From the NCBI GenBank assembly GCA_902580505.1, contig CACHLB010000004.1, positions 1-64,000 on the forward strand: a stretch of 64,000 nucleotides of DNA. The letters run 5' to 3'. A program made the position numbers and the translations under genes. Source of the DNA: an uncultured Pelagibacteraceae bacterium (GTDB lineage: Bacteria; Pseudomonadota; Alphaproteobacteria; Pelagibacterales; Pelagibacteraceae). The notes beneath the pieces are model-generated. The model was not told the origin of the DNA, ran no database searches, and was given only the letters and a program-made list of their open reading frames with translations. This document shows, one piece after another, positions 20,513-31,471 of the stretch (position 1 is its first letter; every line of letters starts with the position of its first letter).

Positions 20513-21242
20513 AGAAAAAGAATTCAAAGATCTATGGAATGCCAATGGGGTATTTACAACTATGTGGATCTATGGAAAGCCTCAAAAGATTTTATTTTTT
20601 AAAGAACACATAACAAATCTCATTAAGTCTACTAAAAATTATAAAATTTATGATCGAAATTTAAAAAGAAATATATTTAAAATAATTAAATCAAATTTAA
20701 ATAAACAAAAAAATTATAATCATTTATTGAGAATTGCAGTTACCAAAAGTTTAATTTCTATTTCTTTAAGAGATAAATTAAAAATTAAAAAAAATCTTCA
20801 GTTAAAGCTAGTCAATTACAATAGAATTAAACCTGAGCATAAAAATCTGAAGTATAAATTTATTTTAAAAAATTTATCTAAAATGGATAATTCAAAATCT
20901 GATATTGCTCTTTGTTCAAATGGAAAAATTCTAGAAACAGGAACTTCAAATATTATTTTCATTAAAAATAATAAATACTATTCACCTATAAGAAAATTTT
21001 ATAGAGGAGTAAATCTTAAGTTTTTTGAAAAAAATTTTAGGATAAAAAAAACTAATATTAATATTAATAATTTAAATCAATATGAGGAAATACTTCTAAT
21101 CGGATCTGGAAAGGGAGTTTCCACAGTTTCATCTATAAAAGAGAAAAACTGGAATAGAAAAAAATATAAATCCTATGAAATTTTTGTAAGTAAATATCAA
21201 ACTCAAATATTAAAACAAAAAAAATTGAGTAATTATTTATGA
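20466..21242 (+). CDS. pabC: class IV aminotransferase, 4-amino-4-deoxychorismate lyase-like
   Basis: ALCSNGKILETGTSNIIFIKNNKYYSP; follows pabB-pabA; start uncertain. Confidence 0.75.
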   Translation: MVKFLLKKSYSRKDLKEKEFKDLWNANGVFTTMWIYGKPQKILFFKEHITNLIKSTKNYKIYDRNLKRNIFKIIKSNLNKQKNYNHLLRIAVTKSLISISLRDKLKIKKNLQLKLVNYNRIKPEHKNLKYKFILKNLSKMDNSKSDIALCSNGKILETGTSNIIFIKNNKYYSPIRKFYRGVNLKFFEKNFRIKKTNININNLNQYEEILLIGSGKGVSTVSSIKEKNWNRKKYKSYEIFVSKYQTQILKQKKLSNYL

Positions 21243-21637
21243 GAAATCCTAATAACCCGTGCATATTCTGTTTTACAAAGAAAAAAGAATATCTTTTTGA
21301 AAACGAACTAGCTTATGCAACGACTGACACTTACCCTGTATCAAAATTTCATTCACTTATTATTCCAAAGCGATGTGTTAAAAATTATTTTGATCTAACC
21401 TCAAAAGAAATCTTAGCGTGCAATAAATTAATAAAGAAACTGAAAAAAAAAATTGAAATGAACGATAAATCTGTAAAAGGTTTTAATATTGGTACCAATT
21501 CAGGAAAGGTTGCTGGACAATCTATTAATCATTGTCATATTCATCTGATTCCAAGACGAAAAAATGATGTTAAAAATCCTCAAGGCGGTGTTCGAGCTGT
21601 AATTTCTGCTAAACAGCATTATGTAAGGAAAAAGTAA
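21239..21637 (+). CDS. HIT family protein
   Basis: CIFCF zinc site; NHCHIHLIPRR HIT motif. Confidence 0.93.
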   Translation: MRNPNNPCIFCFTKKKEYLFENELAYATTDTYPVSKFHSLIIPKRCVKNYFDLTSKEILACNKLIKKLKKKIEMNDKSVKGFNIGTNSGKVAGQSINHCHIHLIPRRKNDVKNPQGGVRAVISAKQHYVRKK

Positions 21638-21743
21638 ACTTTATTAACATTTTTTTCATCAGATGAGATTATTAGTCAGTTGAACTAATATTTTTTATAG
21701 ATTATGAGCTTAGATTAGTATTATATTTAGCGGAGATAATAAT

Positions 21744-22538
21744 ATGTTTACAACAAATCCATTTGCTGTCCTTTCCTCGACAGTTCCTTCAATTGCTTTG
21801 CAAGCATTTGTTTTTTTGATGTTAGCATTAGTAGTGATTGGAACACTGATGGATATTATTCATAAGAAGAATGTAAAATATTTTTTTAATAATGCTAAAA
21901 AAGCAAAAAAAGCAGCAAGTAGAGAATTAAGTCTTGGAGAGAAAACAGCGATAATTTCTAAAACTGTAGTGCATGATATTGGAACTACATCTGAATTAGG
22001 TTTGGGTAAAAGAAGATTTGCACATGTTTTAGGAATGTATGGAACAATATTATTTTGGATTGGTTCAGGTGTTATGATATTTGGATATTCTTCTCCTAAT
22101 GCTGTAACCCCAACTATATGGCCAATCATTTGGCACGCTGGTGCAATTTTAACTTGCCTTGGAGCTTATTGGTTTTGGTTCTTTTTAAGAGTAGATGTAT
22201 CTGCTGAAGCTCACTCAGTTTTTAGAATCATAAAAGCAGATTTATTTGTTTTAGCTTTAGTATTATCTTCTACGTTTGGTCTAGCTTGGTCGTATTTCCA
22301 ATATTCAGGATCTACTGGTTTAAGTATTTTGTTTTTAATTTTGTTTGCTGTAGCTAACATAGTCTTATTTGGAGGAGTTTACTGGTCTAAATTTGCACAT
22401 ATGTTTTATAAACCAGGTGCTGCAATCCAAAAAAATTTAGCAGAAGCAGATGGATCTAGAGATAATTTACCTCCACCTGCAGATGCTCCGGAGCAATTTG
22501 GACTTGGAATTAAACGTGAGGCACCAAAGCACTATTAA
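21744..22538 (+). CDS. aprM: AprM-like membrane anchor of APS reductase
   Basis: Membrane protein directly upstream of aprBA; HVLGMYGTILFWIGSGVMIFGY. Confidence 0.8.
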   Translation: MFTTNPFAVLSSTVPSIALQAFVFLMLALVVIGTLMDIIHKKNVKYFFNNAKKAKKAASRELSLGEKTAIISKTVVHDIGTTSELGLGKRRFAHVLGMYGTILFWIGSGVMIFGYSSPNAVTPTIWPIIWHAGAILTCLGAYWFWFFLRVDVSAEAHSVFRIIKADLFVLALVLSSTFGLAWSYFQYSGSTGLSILFLILFAVANIVLFGGVYWSKFAHMFYKPGAAIQKNLAEADGSRDNLPPPADAPEQFGLGIKREAPKHY

Positions 22539-22577
22539 TATGATTGATAAAATTTTAAAGAAAGGTAATAAATAGAT

Positions 22578-23048
22578 ATGTCAACTTTTGTATACATGAC
22601 GAGATGTGATGGTTGTGGTCACTGTGTAGATATATGTCCATCAGATATCATGCACATAGACGAAACTATTAGAAGAGCAAAAAATATAGAGCCAAATTTT
22701 TGTTGGGAATGCTATTCATGCGTTAAAGCATGTCCTAACCATGCAATTGATGTAAGAGGATATGCTGACTTTGCTCCAATGGGTCATAGTGTTAGAGTTA
22801 GAAGAGAAGAAGAGAAAGGAACTATCTCTTGGAGAATTAAATTTAGAAACGGTACAGAGAAGAATTTTGTATCACCAATAACAACAAAACCTTGGGGAAA
22901 ATTCATACCAAAATTAGCTGAAGCAGATACTCCTAATCAAGGAGAGATTAATTCACAAATTTTATATAATGAGCCACATGGTTTAAATACTGAAAAAGAT
23001 TTACCAACTTTAGATAAGAATTCATTTAAGCAAGGCGTTTATTATTAA
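22578..23048 (+). CDS. aprB: adenylylsulfate reductase beta subunit
   Basis: TRCDGCGHCVDICPSDIMHID and CWECYSCVKACPNHAIDVRGYADFAP. Confidence 0.95.
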   Translation: MSTFVYMTRCDGCGHCVDICPSDIMHIDETIRRAKNIEPNFCWECYSCVKACPNHAIDVRGYADFAPMGHSVRVRREEEKGTISWRIKFRNGTEKNFVSPITTKPWGKFIPKLAEADTPNQGEINSQILYNEPHGLNTEKDLPTLDKNSFKQGVYY

Positions 23049-24907
23049 TGGCTAAGCACAAAACTATCATCGAAGAATGTGACGTACTAGTTGTCGGTGG
23101 AGGTATGGCTGGAACGGGGGCTACCTTTGAGGCAAGACACTGGGGAAGAGATTTAAAAATAATCTGTGTAGAAAAAGCAAACATAGATAGAAGTGGTGCC
23201 GTTGCACAAGGTCTTTACGCTATTAACTGTTATATGGGAATGCAGTGGGGCGAGAATATGCCAGAGGACCATGTACGGTACGCTAGAAATGATTTGATGG
23301 GTCTTGTTAGAGAAGATTTAGGTTATGACATGGCACGTCATGTAGACTCAACTGTTCACATGTTTGATGAATGGGGTCTTCCAATGATGAAAAATAAAGA
23401 AACTGGAAGATACCAAAGAGAAGGCAAGTGGCAAATAATGATACATGGTGAAAGCTACAAACCAATTGTAGCTGAAGCTGCAAAAAAATCTGCTGATAAA
23501 ATTTATAACAGAATAATGATTACTCATCTTTTAAAAGATGAAAAAAATCCAAACCGAATAGCTGGTGCAGTTGGATTTAATGTTAGAACTGGAAATTTTC
23601 ACGTATTTAAATCAAGAACAGTAGTTGTTTCTGCTGGGGGAGCATCTCACATATTTAAACCAAGAGCAGTTGGTGAAGGTATGGGTAGAACATGGTATGC
23701 ACCTTGGAGTAATGGATCTGCTTATGCATTACCTATTCAAGCAGGGGCAAAAATGACTCAAATGGAAAATAGAATTGTTCTTTGTAGATTTAAAGATGGT
23801 TATGGTCCAGTTGGAGCGTATTTCTTACATTTAAAAACTTATACTCAAAACGCTAATGGCGAAAATTATGAGAAGAAATGGTATGAAGCTACTAAAGAAT
23901 TAGTTGGTGAGTATATAGACCATCATCCAACACCAACTTGTTTAAGAAATCATGCATTTATTCAAGAAACAGCGGCAGGTGGTGGACCAATCCACATGGT
24001 TACAAAAGAAGCTTTCCAAGATCCGCACTTAGAAACGGTTGGATGGGAAAACTTCTTGGGTATGACAGTTGGACAAGCAGTAGTTTGGGCGTCTCAAAAT
24101 ATTGATCCAAAATATACAAATCCTGAATTAACAACCTCGGAGCCATATGTAATGGGATCTCATGCTACATGTTCAGGAGCATGGGTTAGTGGACCAGAAG
24201 ATATAGCGCCTGATGAATATTTTTGGGGATACAATAGAATGATGACTATTGATGGATTATTTGGAGCAGGAGATGCAGTTGGTGGAAGTGCTCATAAGTT
24301 TTCATCTGGTTCATTTACAGAAGGAAGGTTAGCATCTAAAGCTGCTGTTAAATATATTCAAGATAAAAAAGCTGATGATATCGAAGTTTCTGATGCACAA
24401 TTAGAGAAGCTTAAAGAAGAAATCTTTAAGCCAATTGAAAATTATACAGTTGGCAGAAATGAAATTACTGGAGGAACAGTTTCTCCTAGCTATATTTTAC
24501 CTATACAAGGGCTACAAAGACTACAAAAAATTATGGACGAATATTGTGGTGGATTAACAAATAATTACATGACAAATGACAATCTACTTAAAAAAGGCTT
24601 AGAACAGCTACAATTACTTCAAGAAGACTTAGATCATGTCGGAGCTGAAGATTATCACCAATTGATGAGAGCATGGGAACTTAAGCATAGAGCTGTAACA
24701 TCAGAATGTGTTGCTCATCATACGTTATTTAGAGAAGAAACTCGTTGGCCAGGCTATTATTATAGAGGCGATCATATGAAACTTGATGATGAAAACTGGC
24801 ACTGTTTAACTGTTTCTAGAAGAGATCCTGAAACTGGAAAATTTGAAATGGAGAAAAAGCCTGTTTATCATATCGTTGATGATAAAGAGAAGAAGCAAGC
24901 TTCCTAA
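23048..24907 (+). CDS. aprA: adenylylsulfate reductase alpha subunit
   Basis: VVGGGMAGTGATFEARHWG, GLYAINCYMG, GDAVGGSAHKFSSGSFTEGRL. Confidence 0.96.
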   Translation: MAKHKTIIEECDVLVVGGGMAGTGATFEARHWGRDLKIICVEKANIDRSGAVAQGLYAINCYMGMQWGENMPEDHVRYARNDLMGLVREDLGYDMARHVDSTVHMFDEWGLPMMKNKETGRYQREGKWQIMIHGESYKPIVAEAAKKSADKIYNRIMITHLLKDEKNPNRIAGAVGFNVRTGNFHVFKSRTVVVSAGGASHIFKPRAVGEGMGRTWYAPWSNGSAYALPIQAGAKMTQMENRIVLCRFKDGYGPVGAYFLHLKTYTQNANGENYEKKWYEATKELVGEYIDHHPTPTCLRNHAFIQETAAGGGPIHMVTKEAFQDPHLETVGWENFLGMTVGQAVVWASQNIDPKYTNPELTTSEPYVMGSHATCSGAWVSGPEDIAPDEYFWGYNRMMTIDGLFGAGDAVGGSAHKFSSGSFTEGRLASKAAVKYIQDKKADDIEVSDAQLEKLKEEIFKPIENYTVGRNEITGGTVSPSYILPIQGLQRLQKIMDEYCGGLTNNYMTNDNLLKKGLEQLQLLQEDLDHVGAEDYHQLMRAWELKHRAVTSECVAHHTLFREETRWPGYYYRGDHMKLDDENWHCLTVSRRDPETGKFEMEKKPVYHIVDDKEKKQAS

Positions 24908-24916
24908 CCATTTTAG

Positions 24917-25267
24917 ATGAGTATTGTCGACAAATCAGACGAAGAAATCATTAAAATTGCTGATCCTATCTGGGATAACATGGTTAGATGTTCCAACATG
25001 AAAGATTATGGTGGTTTTACCAGGGATTTATCATCACAAATGCTTTACGGGGCCAACGAAGTAGAGTTAGGTAAGCAATGGGCAAGCAATAAGCTGATCT
25101 CAAGCCTTAAAGAGGGGTGTAAGGCTATAGGCTGTCTAAGAAGAGGCTTGTACGTAACTGTTATATATAAACAAAACAGTACAGAGATACCTGGAGACTT
25201 TTTAGGTCGGCTTGTCCTTGGAGAAGAGGGAGATGAGGTCAAAGTCTTCGGGGCAACTATTTTTTAA
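24917..25267 (+). CDS. hypothetical protein in apr operon
   Basis: 116-aa ORF 9 nt after aprA stop. Confidence 0.75.
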   Translation: MSIVDKSDEEIIKIADPIWDNMVRCSNMKDYGGFTRDLSSQMLYGANEVELGKQWASNKLISSLKEGCKAIGCLRRGLYVTVIYKQNSTEIPGDFLGRLVLGEEGDEVKVFGATIF

Positions 25268-25318
25268 ATTTAATTAAATATTATTTGCATTTAATAAAAC
25301 TTGTGGTAGTCCGCGGGT

Positions 25319-25465
25319 ATGCTTCAAGCTTTTAATCAAAATATTAAGAAAATCCCTTTATTAGTTTCAAATCAGCTTTCAAAAATAATTAAATCTTTTC
25401 TTTATCTTTTTATATTTTTTACTTGGGCAATTATAATCCTAGGAACATTTCAAAATTTTATTTAA
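25319..25465 (+). CDS. small single-TM protein (48 aa), not in ORF track
   Basis: MLQAFNQNIKKIPLLVSNQLSKIIKSFLYLFIFFTWAIIILGTFQNFI*. Confidence 0.45.
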   Translation: MLQAFNQNIKKIPLLVSNQLSKIIKSFLYLFIFFTWAIIILGTFQNFI

Positions 25466-25516
25466 TTTATTCTTATAATCATTGACTTTGGATTATGAGA
25501 GGAATAGTTAGATTGT

Positions 25517-26602
25517 ATGGAATATTTTCTTCCAATAGCTCAAGTCGAGATTAACATACTCTTCATATTTGGTTTAAGTTTAGCAGTTGGTATTCTTTCA
25601 GGATTGTTTGGTGTAGGCGGAGGATTTTTAATGACACCATTTTTAATATTTTTAGGTATTCCACCTGCTTATGCAGTTCCAAATGAAGCAAGCAATATTT
25701 TAGGAACATCAGTATCAGGTTCAACCACCCATTATTTAAAAGGAACATTAGATTATAAAATGGGATTGATGATTGTAGTAGGAGGAACTATCGGAACTTT
25801 GCTAGGAATCTTAACTTTTTCTTATTTTCAGGATATTGGAAAAATAAACATCGTTATCTCATTGGCCTACATGTATATCTTAGCTATACTTGGAACTTTG
25901 ATGCTTATTCAAGGAGTATCAGAAATTGATAAGGCTAGAAAAAAAATTGTTGTAAGAAAAAAATTACATACGCATTATTGGATACATGGACTTCCTTTTA
26001 GAATGCGTTTTAAAAAGTCAAAGGTTTATGAAAGCGCATTTACTCCAATTATTATTGGTTTAATTGTAGGATATATCGCTGCAATTATGGGAGTGGGCGG
26101 TGCATTTATATTAGTTCCTGCAATGATTTATATTATTGGAATGCCAACCAAACTAATTCCTGGCACATCTTTGTTTGTTACAATATTTGTAAGTGCAATC
26201 GTAACCGTTCTTCATGCCTTTAATTACGGAACAATTGATCTTGTTTTAGTTTTTGTACTTATACTTGGCTCTATTATAGGTGTTCAGTTTGGTCAAAAAA
26301 TTGGTGAAAAAGTTGATAGCTCGGAATTTAAAACAATCTTAGCAGTACTTTTATTATTAGTTGGAATTGCAATTGCTTATGACACTTTTATTAAAGAAGA
26401 TGTAATTGTTGAAACAATGGTAAATGGAACTAAAAACCTCGGTAACATTGCACAGTTTATTTTAGATTATTCTAAAGACCTTCCAGTTTTTTATGGACTT
26501 ACATCAGTTGTACTAGCAGTAGTTCTTGGAATTGGAGCTGCAATTTTAAGAAATTATATTTCTAAATGGAATAAAGCAAGAGAAGCTAAGCTTAAAGCTT
26601 AG
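25517..26602 (+). CDS. TSUP family (TauE/SafE) putative sulfite/sulfonate exporter
   Basis: [26 protein letters not shown] and [21 protein letters not shown] paired TSUP motifs; sulfonate context. Confidence 0.88.
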   Translation: MEYFLPIAQVEINILFIFGLSLAVGILSGLFGVGGGFLMTPFLIFLGIPPAYAVPNEASNILGTSVSGSTTHYLKGTLDYKMGLMIVVGGTIGTLLGILTFSYFQDIGKINIVISLAYMYILAILGTLMLIQGVSEIDKARKKIVVRKKLHTHYWIHGLPFRMRFKKSKVYESAFTPIIIGLIVGYIAAIMGVGGAFILVPAMIYIIGMPTKLIPGTSLFVTIFVSAIVTVLHAFNYGTIDLVLVFVLILGSIIGVQFGQKIGEKVDSSEFKTILAVLLLLVGIAIAYDTFIKEDVIVETMVNGTKNLGNIAQFILDYSKDLPVFYGLTSVVLAVVLGIGAAILRNYISKWNKAREAKLKA

Positions 26603-27765
26603 GCACTTCTGTATAATTTAGTCATAACAAATTCTCTATGACCTAGTGCTTCAGCACAAGTTAATCTTCCGTTTGCAACTCTTATCGTGGCTTTAATTAA
26701 TTCATCACCAGCTTCATCTAAATTCATTTCTCTTGATAAGATTTTAGAAACATCAACATCAATATGCTCACTCATGGTTCTAGCAGTTAAAGGATTAGCA
26801 GTTAGTTTTACTACTGGTTCAATTGGGTTTCCAATAATATTTCCTTGTCCAGTTGGAAATAGGTGAAGATTAAATCCTCCTGCCGCTTGTAAGGTAACAC
26901 ATTCAGCAGCCGCTGATGAAGTATCCATAAAGTATAATCCAGGACCCTTGGTTGGTTCTTCTGCTGGCTCTAGTACATCAATGAATTTGCATCCTCCAAT
27001 TTTTTGAAAGTTTCCAAATGCTTTTTCTTCAATTGTAGTAAGTCCACCAGCTATGTTTCCAGCTGTTGGTTGACTTTCAGAAAGATCGTCTGTTGCTTCT
27101 TTTAAGATGAAATCATTATACGAACTCCAAGTTTTTCTAAACTTCTCTTGAGCCTCAGGAGTTTTTCCTCTTTTTTCACAAACAGTTTCAGCTCCTGTTA
27201 GCTCAGATGTTTCACCAAAACACAAATGAACACCAAGGGGCTCTAATTTATCCATTAAATTTCCAACTGTAGGATTTGATGCTAAGCCTGATGTTGTATC
27301 AGACTCTCCACATTTAACTGATATCCATAAGTCACTAATAGGACGTTCTTCTCTTTGTTTCTCAGATGCCCAAATTGAAAATTCTTGAGCTTTCTTAGAA
27401 ACTCTTGCAATTGTATCTATGTCTCCAACACCTTCTATACTAAAACCTTCAACTGGTTTTCCAGTCGTTGCAATTGCATCAACAATTCTTTTTGTCCATT
27501 TAGGCTCAATACCAATTACTATAACTGCTGCTACATTTGGATTTTTTCCTGTTCCAATCATTGTTCTAAAATGAAGCTCTAGGTCTGCTCCAAATTGTAA
27601 TCTTCCATAAGAATGTGGAAGTGCAATCGTACCTTTAATATTATTAGCTACAGCTTCAGCACAAGCATTTGAAATATCATCAACAGGTAGAATTATTACG
27701 TGATTTCTTGTTCCTGTTCTTCCATCTTCTCTTTTATATCCTAAAAACGTTTTTGGAATTTCCAT
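26599..27765 (-). CDS. suyB: (R)-sulfolactate sulfo-lyase large subunit (UxaA/altronate dehydratase family)
   Basis: [66 protein letters not shown]. Confidence 0.85.
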   Translation of the reverse strand: MEIPKTFLGYKREDGRTGTRNHVIILPVDDISNACAEAVANNIKGTIALPHSYGRLQFGADLELHFRTMIGTGKNPNVAAVIVIGIEPKWTKRIVDAIATTGKPVEGFSIEGVGDIDTIARVSKKAQEFSIWASEKQREERPISDLWISVKCGESDTTSGLASNPTVGNLMDKLEPLGVHLCFGETSELTGAETVCEKRGKTPEAQEKFRKTWSSYNDFILKEATDDLSESQPTAGNIAGGLTTIEEKAFGNFQKIGGCKFIDVLEPAEEPTKGPGLYFMDTSSAAAECVTLQAAGGFNLHLFPTGQGNIIGNPIEPVVKLTANPLTARTMSEHIDVDVSKILSREMNLDEAGDELIKATIRVANGRLTCAEALGHREFVMTKLYRSA

Positions 27766-27766
27766 T

Positions 27767-28054
27767 TTACCACTTTTTAGTTTTTACGTTGTGAACATGT
27801 ACATGCTCACCTTTTTTAATTGATTTTACTACTTTGCCAATATCATGTCCGTATTTTAATATTGTATCTCCCTCGTTAAGATCAGTCATAGCAATTTTAT
27901 GACCTAAAGGTATTTCATCCATCGATTGAATTTTTACTGATTTATCATTTTCCATAATCCAGCAATCACAGTCTTGTTTAGGAGTAATCTTTTCAATAAC
28001 TACAACACCTACATTGTCTTTTTCATCGTGGATTATAATATCTGTGCCAGCCAT
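27767..28054 (-). CDS. suyA: (R)-sulfolactate sulfo-lyase small subunit (SAF domain; start probably 28054, listed ORF begins 28087)
   Basis: [16 protein letters not shown]...[27 protein letters not shown]; paired with suyB. Confidence 0.85.
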   Translation of the reverse strand: MAGTDIIIHDEKDNVGVVVIEKITPKQDCDCWIMENDKSVKIQSMDEIPLGHKIAMTDLNEGDTILKYGHDIGKVVKSIKKGEHVHVHNVKTKKW

Positions 28055-28144
28055 TGTGACGATTTCTTTGTTTGAAATTCGATCCAATTTATATATGAAT
28101 TGATCACTTTGACAATTAAAAAATAGAATTAAGAAGGATTTGAT

Positions 28145-29929
28145 ATGGCTAAAATGACAACCGAAGAAGCTTTTGTAAAAGTTTTACAAATGCATGGTAT
28201 CGAACATTCTTTTGGTATTATCGGTTCTGCATTCATGCCTATTTCTGATCTTTTCCCAGAAGCTGGAATAACTTTTTGGGACGTTGCTCATGAAACAAAT
28301 GGTGGATTGATTGCTGATGGTTATACGAGAGCAACTGGAAAAATGTCAATGGTGATTGCTCAAAATGGTCCAGGCATTACAGGACTTGTTACACCAATAA
28401 AAACTGCTTATTGGAATCATACTCCACTACTGTTAGTTACACCACAAGCTGCAAACAAAACTATGGGCCAAGGTGGTTTTCAAGAAGTAGAGCAAATGAA
28501 TTTATTTAAAGACATGGTCTGCTATCAAGAAGAAGTTAGAGATCCATCAAGAATGGCAGAAGTATTAAACAGAGTAATAGAAAAAGCGTTTAGAGGGTCA
28601 GCGCCCGCGCAAATAAATGTGCCAAGAGATTTTTGGACACAAGTTATAGATATAGAATTACCTCCAATTGTAAGATTTGAAAGACAAGGTGGTGGAAAAG
28701 ATGCTGTTGATAGAGCTGCGAAATTATTATCAGAAGCAAAATTCCCTGTAATTTTATCTGGGGCGGGAGTTGTTATAGGTGACGCGATTGATGATTGTAA
28801 AAAATTAGCAGAAAAGCTTGATGCGCCTGTATGTAATGGATATCAACATAACGATAGCTTTCCAGGAAGCCATCCATTAGCTGTTGGTCCATTAGGTTAC
28901 AATGGATCTAAAGCTGCAATGGAGTTAATTTCAAAAGCTGATGTAGTTTTAGCATTAGGAACAAGATTAAATCCATTTTCAACATTACCAGGATATGGAA
29001 TTGATTACTGGCCAAAAGAAGCAACAATTATTCAAGTAGATATGAACCCTGATCGTATTGGTTTAACTAAGAAAGTTACAGTTGGTATTTGCGGTGACGC
29101 TAAAATGGTAGCTCAACAGATATTAGAAAAACTTTCATCAAATGCTGGAGATAATGGCAGAGAAGACAGAAAAAATCTAATTCATCAAACAAAATCTGCA
29201 TGGTTGCAAACTCTTACAAGTTTAGATCATGAGGATGATGATCCAGGAACTGTTTGGAATAAAGAAGCAAGAGAAAGAGATAAAGATAGAATGTCTCCAA
29301 GACAAGCATGGAGAGCTATTCAAGCTGGGATGCCAGAAGATGTTATAATTTCAAGTGATATTGGAAATAATTGTGCAATAGGTAATGCATACCCAACATT
29401 TGAGAAACCAAGAAAATATTTAGCACCAGGTTTATTTGGACCTTGTGGTTATGGATTTCCATCTATTCTTGGAGCAAAAATTGGGTGTCCAGATACTCCA
29501 GTTATAGGTTTTGCAGGTGATGGAGCATTTGGAATAAGTATGAATGAAATGAGTTCGTGTGCAAGAGAAGAGTGGCCAGCAATAACAATGGTAATTTTTA
29601 GAAATTATCAATGGGGCGCTGAAAAAAGAAATTCAATATTGTGGTTTGATGATAACTTTGTTGGAACAGAGTTAGATCCAGAATTAAGTTATGCAAAAGT
29701 TGCTAATGCATGTGGTTTAAAAGGAGTTATTGCAAATACAATGGAAGAAACCACTAAAGCTATCAAACAATCATGTGAAGATCAGAAAAAAGGTATTACT
29801 ACATTTATCGAAATAATTCTAAATCAAGAATTAGGTGAGCCATTCAGAAGAGATGCTATGAAAAAACCAGTTAAAGTAGCTGGTATAAGCAAGAGTGATA
29901 TGAAGCCTCAAAAGTCTCTTGTTAGTTGA
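28145..29929 (+). CDS. xsc: sulfoacetaldehyde acetyltransferase
   Basis: ThDP enzyme; HGIEHSFGIIGSAFMPISDLFPEAGITFWDVAHETNGGLIADGYTRATG; GFAGDGAFGISMNE. Confidence 0.95.
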   Translation: MAKMTTEEAFVKVLQMHGIEHSFGIIGSAFMPISDLFPEAGITFWDVAHETNGGLIADGYTRATGKMSMVIAQNGPGITGLVTPIKTAYWNHTPLLLVTPQAANKTMGQGGFQEVEQMNLFKDMVCYQEEVRDPSRMAEVLNRVIEKAFRGSAPAQINVPRDFWTQVIDIELPPIVRFERQGGGKDAVDRAAKLLSEAKFPVILSGAGVVIGDAIDDCKKLAEKLDAPVCNGYQHNDSFPGSHPLAVGPLGYNGSKAAMELISKADVVLALGTRLNPFSTLPGYGIDYWPKEATIIQVDMNPDRIGLTKKVTVGICGDAKMVAQQILEKLSSNAGDNGREDRKNLIHQTKSAWLQTLTSLDHEDDDPGTVWNKEARERDKDRMSPRQAWRAIQAGMPEDVIISSDIGNNCAIGNAYPTFEKPRKYLAPGLFGPCGYGFPSILGAKIGCPDTPVIGFAGDGAFGISMNEMSSCAREEWPAITMVIFRNYQWGAEKRNSILWFDDNFVGTELDPELSYAKVANACGLKGVIANTMEETTKAIKQSCEDQKKGITTFIEIILNQELGEPFRRDAMKKPVKVAGISKSDMKPQKSLVS

Positions 29930-29960
29930 GATTAGTAAAATTTCATTATAAAAATAATTA

Positions 29961-31265
29961 TTGGATTTAATAAACAACAATTTCTGTGGATGGACAAGAC
30001 AACTTCCTGAGAGAAGTAATTTTAAATTACTAGATCAAGACATTTACTGTGATTATTTAATTGTAGGAGCTGGGTATACAGGATTATCAGCTGCTAGAAA
30101 ACTTTCAGATATAATGAAAGATAAAAAAATTATTCTCATTGATGCACAGTTAGCGGGTGAGGGTGGAAGTTCAAGAAATTCAGGCTATCTAGTTGATACT
30201 ACATTAAATGATGGTTTTACATCTAACAGCGATAAAGAGAATTATGTAAAAAAAACAAAAATATATCACCTGGGTATAGAAGCTGTTAGAAAATTTATAA
30301 AAGAATATCAGGTTGATTGTGATTGGAATGAATGTGGAAAATATTTTGCTTCCTCTAAAGAGCAAGATGAGACAAAAGCTCAATCGTTCAGCAAATTATT
30401 AAATAGTCTTGGTTTTAAAAATAAAATTTTATTTAATAAAGAGTTAACTGAAAAATTGGGAACGCCTTTTTATAAAATTGGAGTTTTTACCTCAGGAGGA
30501 ATTCTTTTAAACCCTGGTAAATTAGCTAGAGCAATGGTTGATACATTGCCAGATAATGTAAAATTATATGAAAATTCTCAAATTTATAATTGGAAAAAGA
30601 TTAATAACAAAATTGAATGTTTTACAAAAAAGCACAAAATAACTACTAAAAAAATTATTTTTTGCACAAACGGTTTTTTGAAATATTTGAATGTAAAAAA
30701 AAATTATAGTTTCCCAATCACATTAACTGCTAGTCTCACGAGAAAACTCACAGATAAAGAATTTAAAGATATAGGTTCTCCAAAAGAGTGGGGTGTTCTT
30801 CCTATAAGACCAATGGGTGCTACGATAAGAATGACTAAAGATAGGAGAATACTTATAAGAAATACTGCAGAGTTAAGAAACCCTTTTTCAATGAATAGAA
30901 ATGAATTAAATAAAAGAGCTGCAATTCATAAAGAAGGCATCAAGAAAAGATTTAAACAATTACCTGATAATATAATAGAGAGCAGTTGGTCGGGAATTGT
31001 ATGTAGAAGTGGTAATAGCTCTCAAATATTTGAAAAAATTGATGATAATATTTTTAGCGCAGGTTGTTACAATGGATCTGGCATTGGAGTAGGAACACTA
31101 TTCGGTGAACAAATAGCCTTAATGGCCTCTAATCAACAATCTAATGAAATAGAAGTAATACAACAAAGAAAAAAACCAAACTGGTTACCACCACAACCCT
31201 TTTTAAATTTGGGAATTTACACTAGATTAGCTTACGAAAGGATAAAAGCTCAAACTGAAATTTAA
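29961..31265 (+). CDS. FAD-dependent oxidoreductase (DAO family)
   Basis: DYLIVGAGYTGLSAARKL Rossmann motif; YNGSGIGVGTLFGEQIA; TTG start. Confidence 0.88.
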   Translation: MDLINNNFCGWTRQLPERSNFKLLDQDIYCDYLIVGAGYTGLSAARKLSDIMKDKKIILIDAQLAGEGGSSRNSGYLVDTTLNDGFTSNSDKENYVKKTKIYHLGIEAVRKFIKEYQVDCDWNECGKYFASSKEQDETKAQSFSKLLNSLGFKNKILFNKELTEKLGTPFYKIGVFTSGGILLNPGKLARAMVDTLPDNVKLYENSQIYNWKKINNKIECFTKKHKITTKKIIFCTNGFLKYLNVKKNYSFPITLTASLTRKLTDKEFKDIGSPKEWGVLPIRPMGATIRMTKDRRILIRNTAELRNPFSMNRNELNKRAAIHKEGIKKRFKQLPDNIIESSWSGIVCRSGNSSQIFEKIDDNIFSAGCYNGSGIGVGTLFGEQIALMASNQQSNEIEVIQQRKKPNWLPPQPFLNLGIYTRLAYERIKAQTEI

Positions 31266-31471
31266 TGAAAAAAAATTTAAAGCTTATAGTTTTTTTAGTA
31301 TTAGGAATTATAGCTCTTTACATCTCAACTAATTATTATAACGATTTTAATAGAAGCAAAACTATTAAAGCATGTATAATTGGAAAAGCTGAATTAGATT
31401 CTAAAAAAACTAAAGAGGACAGATTATCAAACGAACAAATTAAAAAATTTTGTGAAGATCAAATAAAATGA
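31265..31471 (+). CDS. small membrane-anchored hypothetical protein
   Basis: 68 aa, one TM/signal, two Cys; coupled start/stop with neighbours. Confidence 0.65.
   Translation: MKKNLKLIVFLVLGIIALYISTNYYNDFNRSKTIKACIIGKAELDSKKTKEDRLSNEQIKKFCEDQIK

Noticed and set aside
19081-21230. Long A/T homopolymer-rich stretches in pabB/pabC region as possible repeats
   Set aside because: They are Lys/Asn/Ile codons in coding frames of an AT-rich genome, not repeat elements.
31265-31471. TauX-like partner of a taurine dehydrogenase with the adjacent FAD enzyme
   Set aside because: 68-aa protein has an N-terminal TM and no heme motif; no basis for a TauX call.
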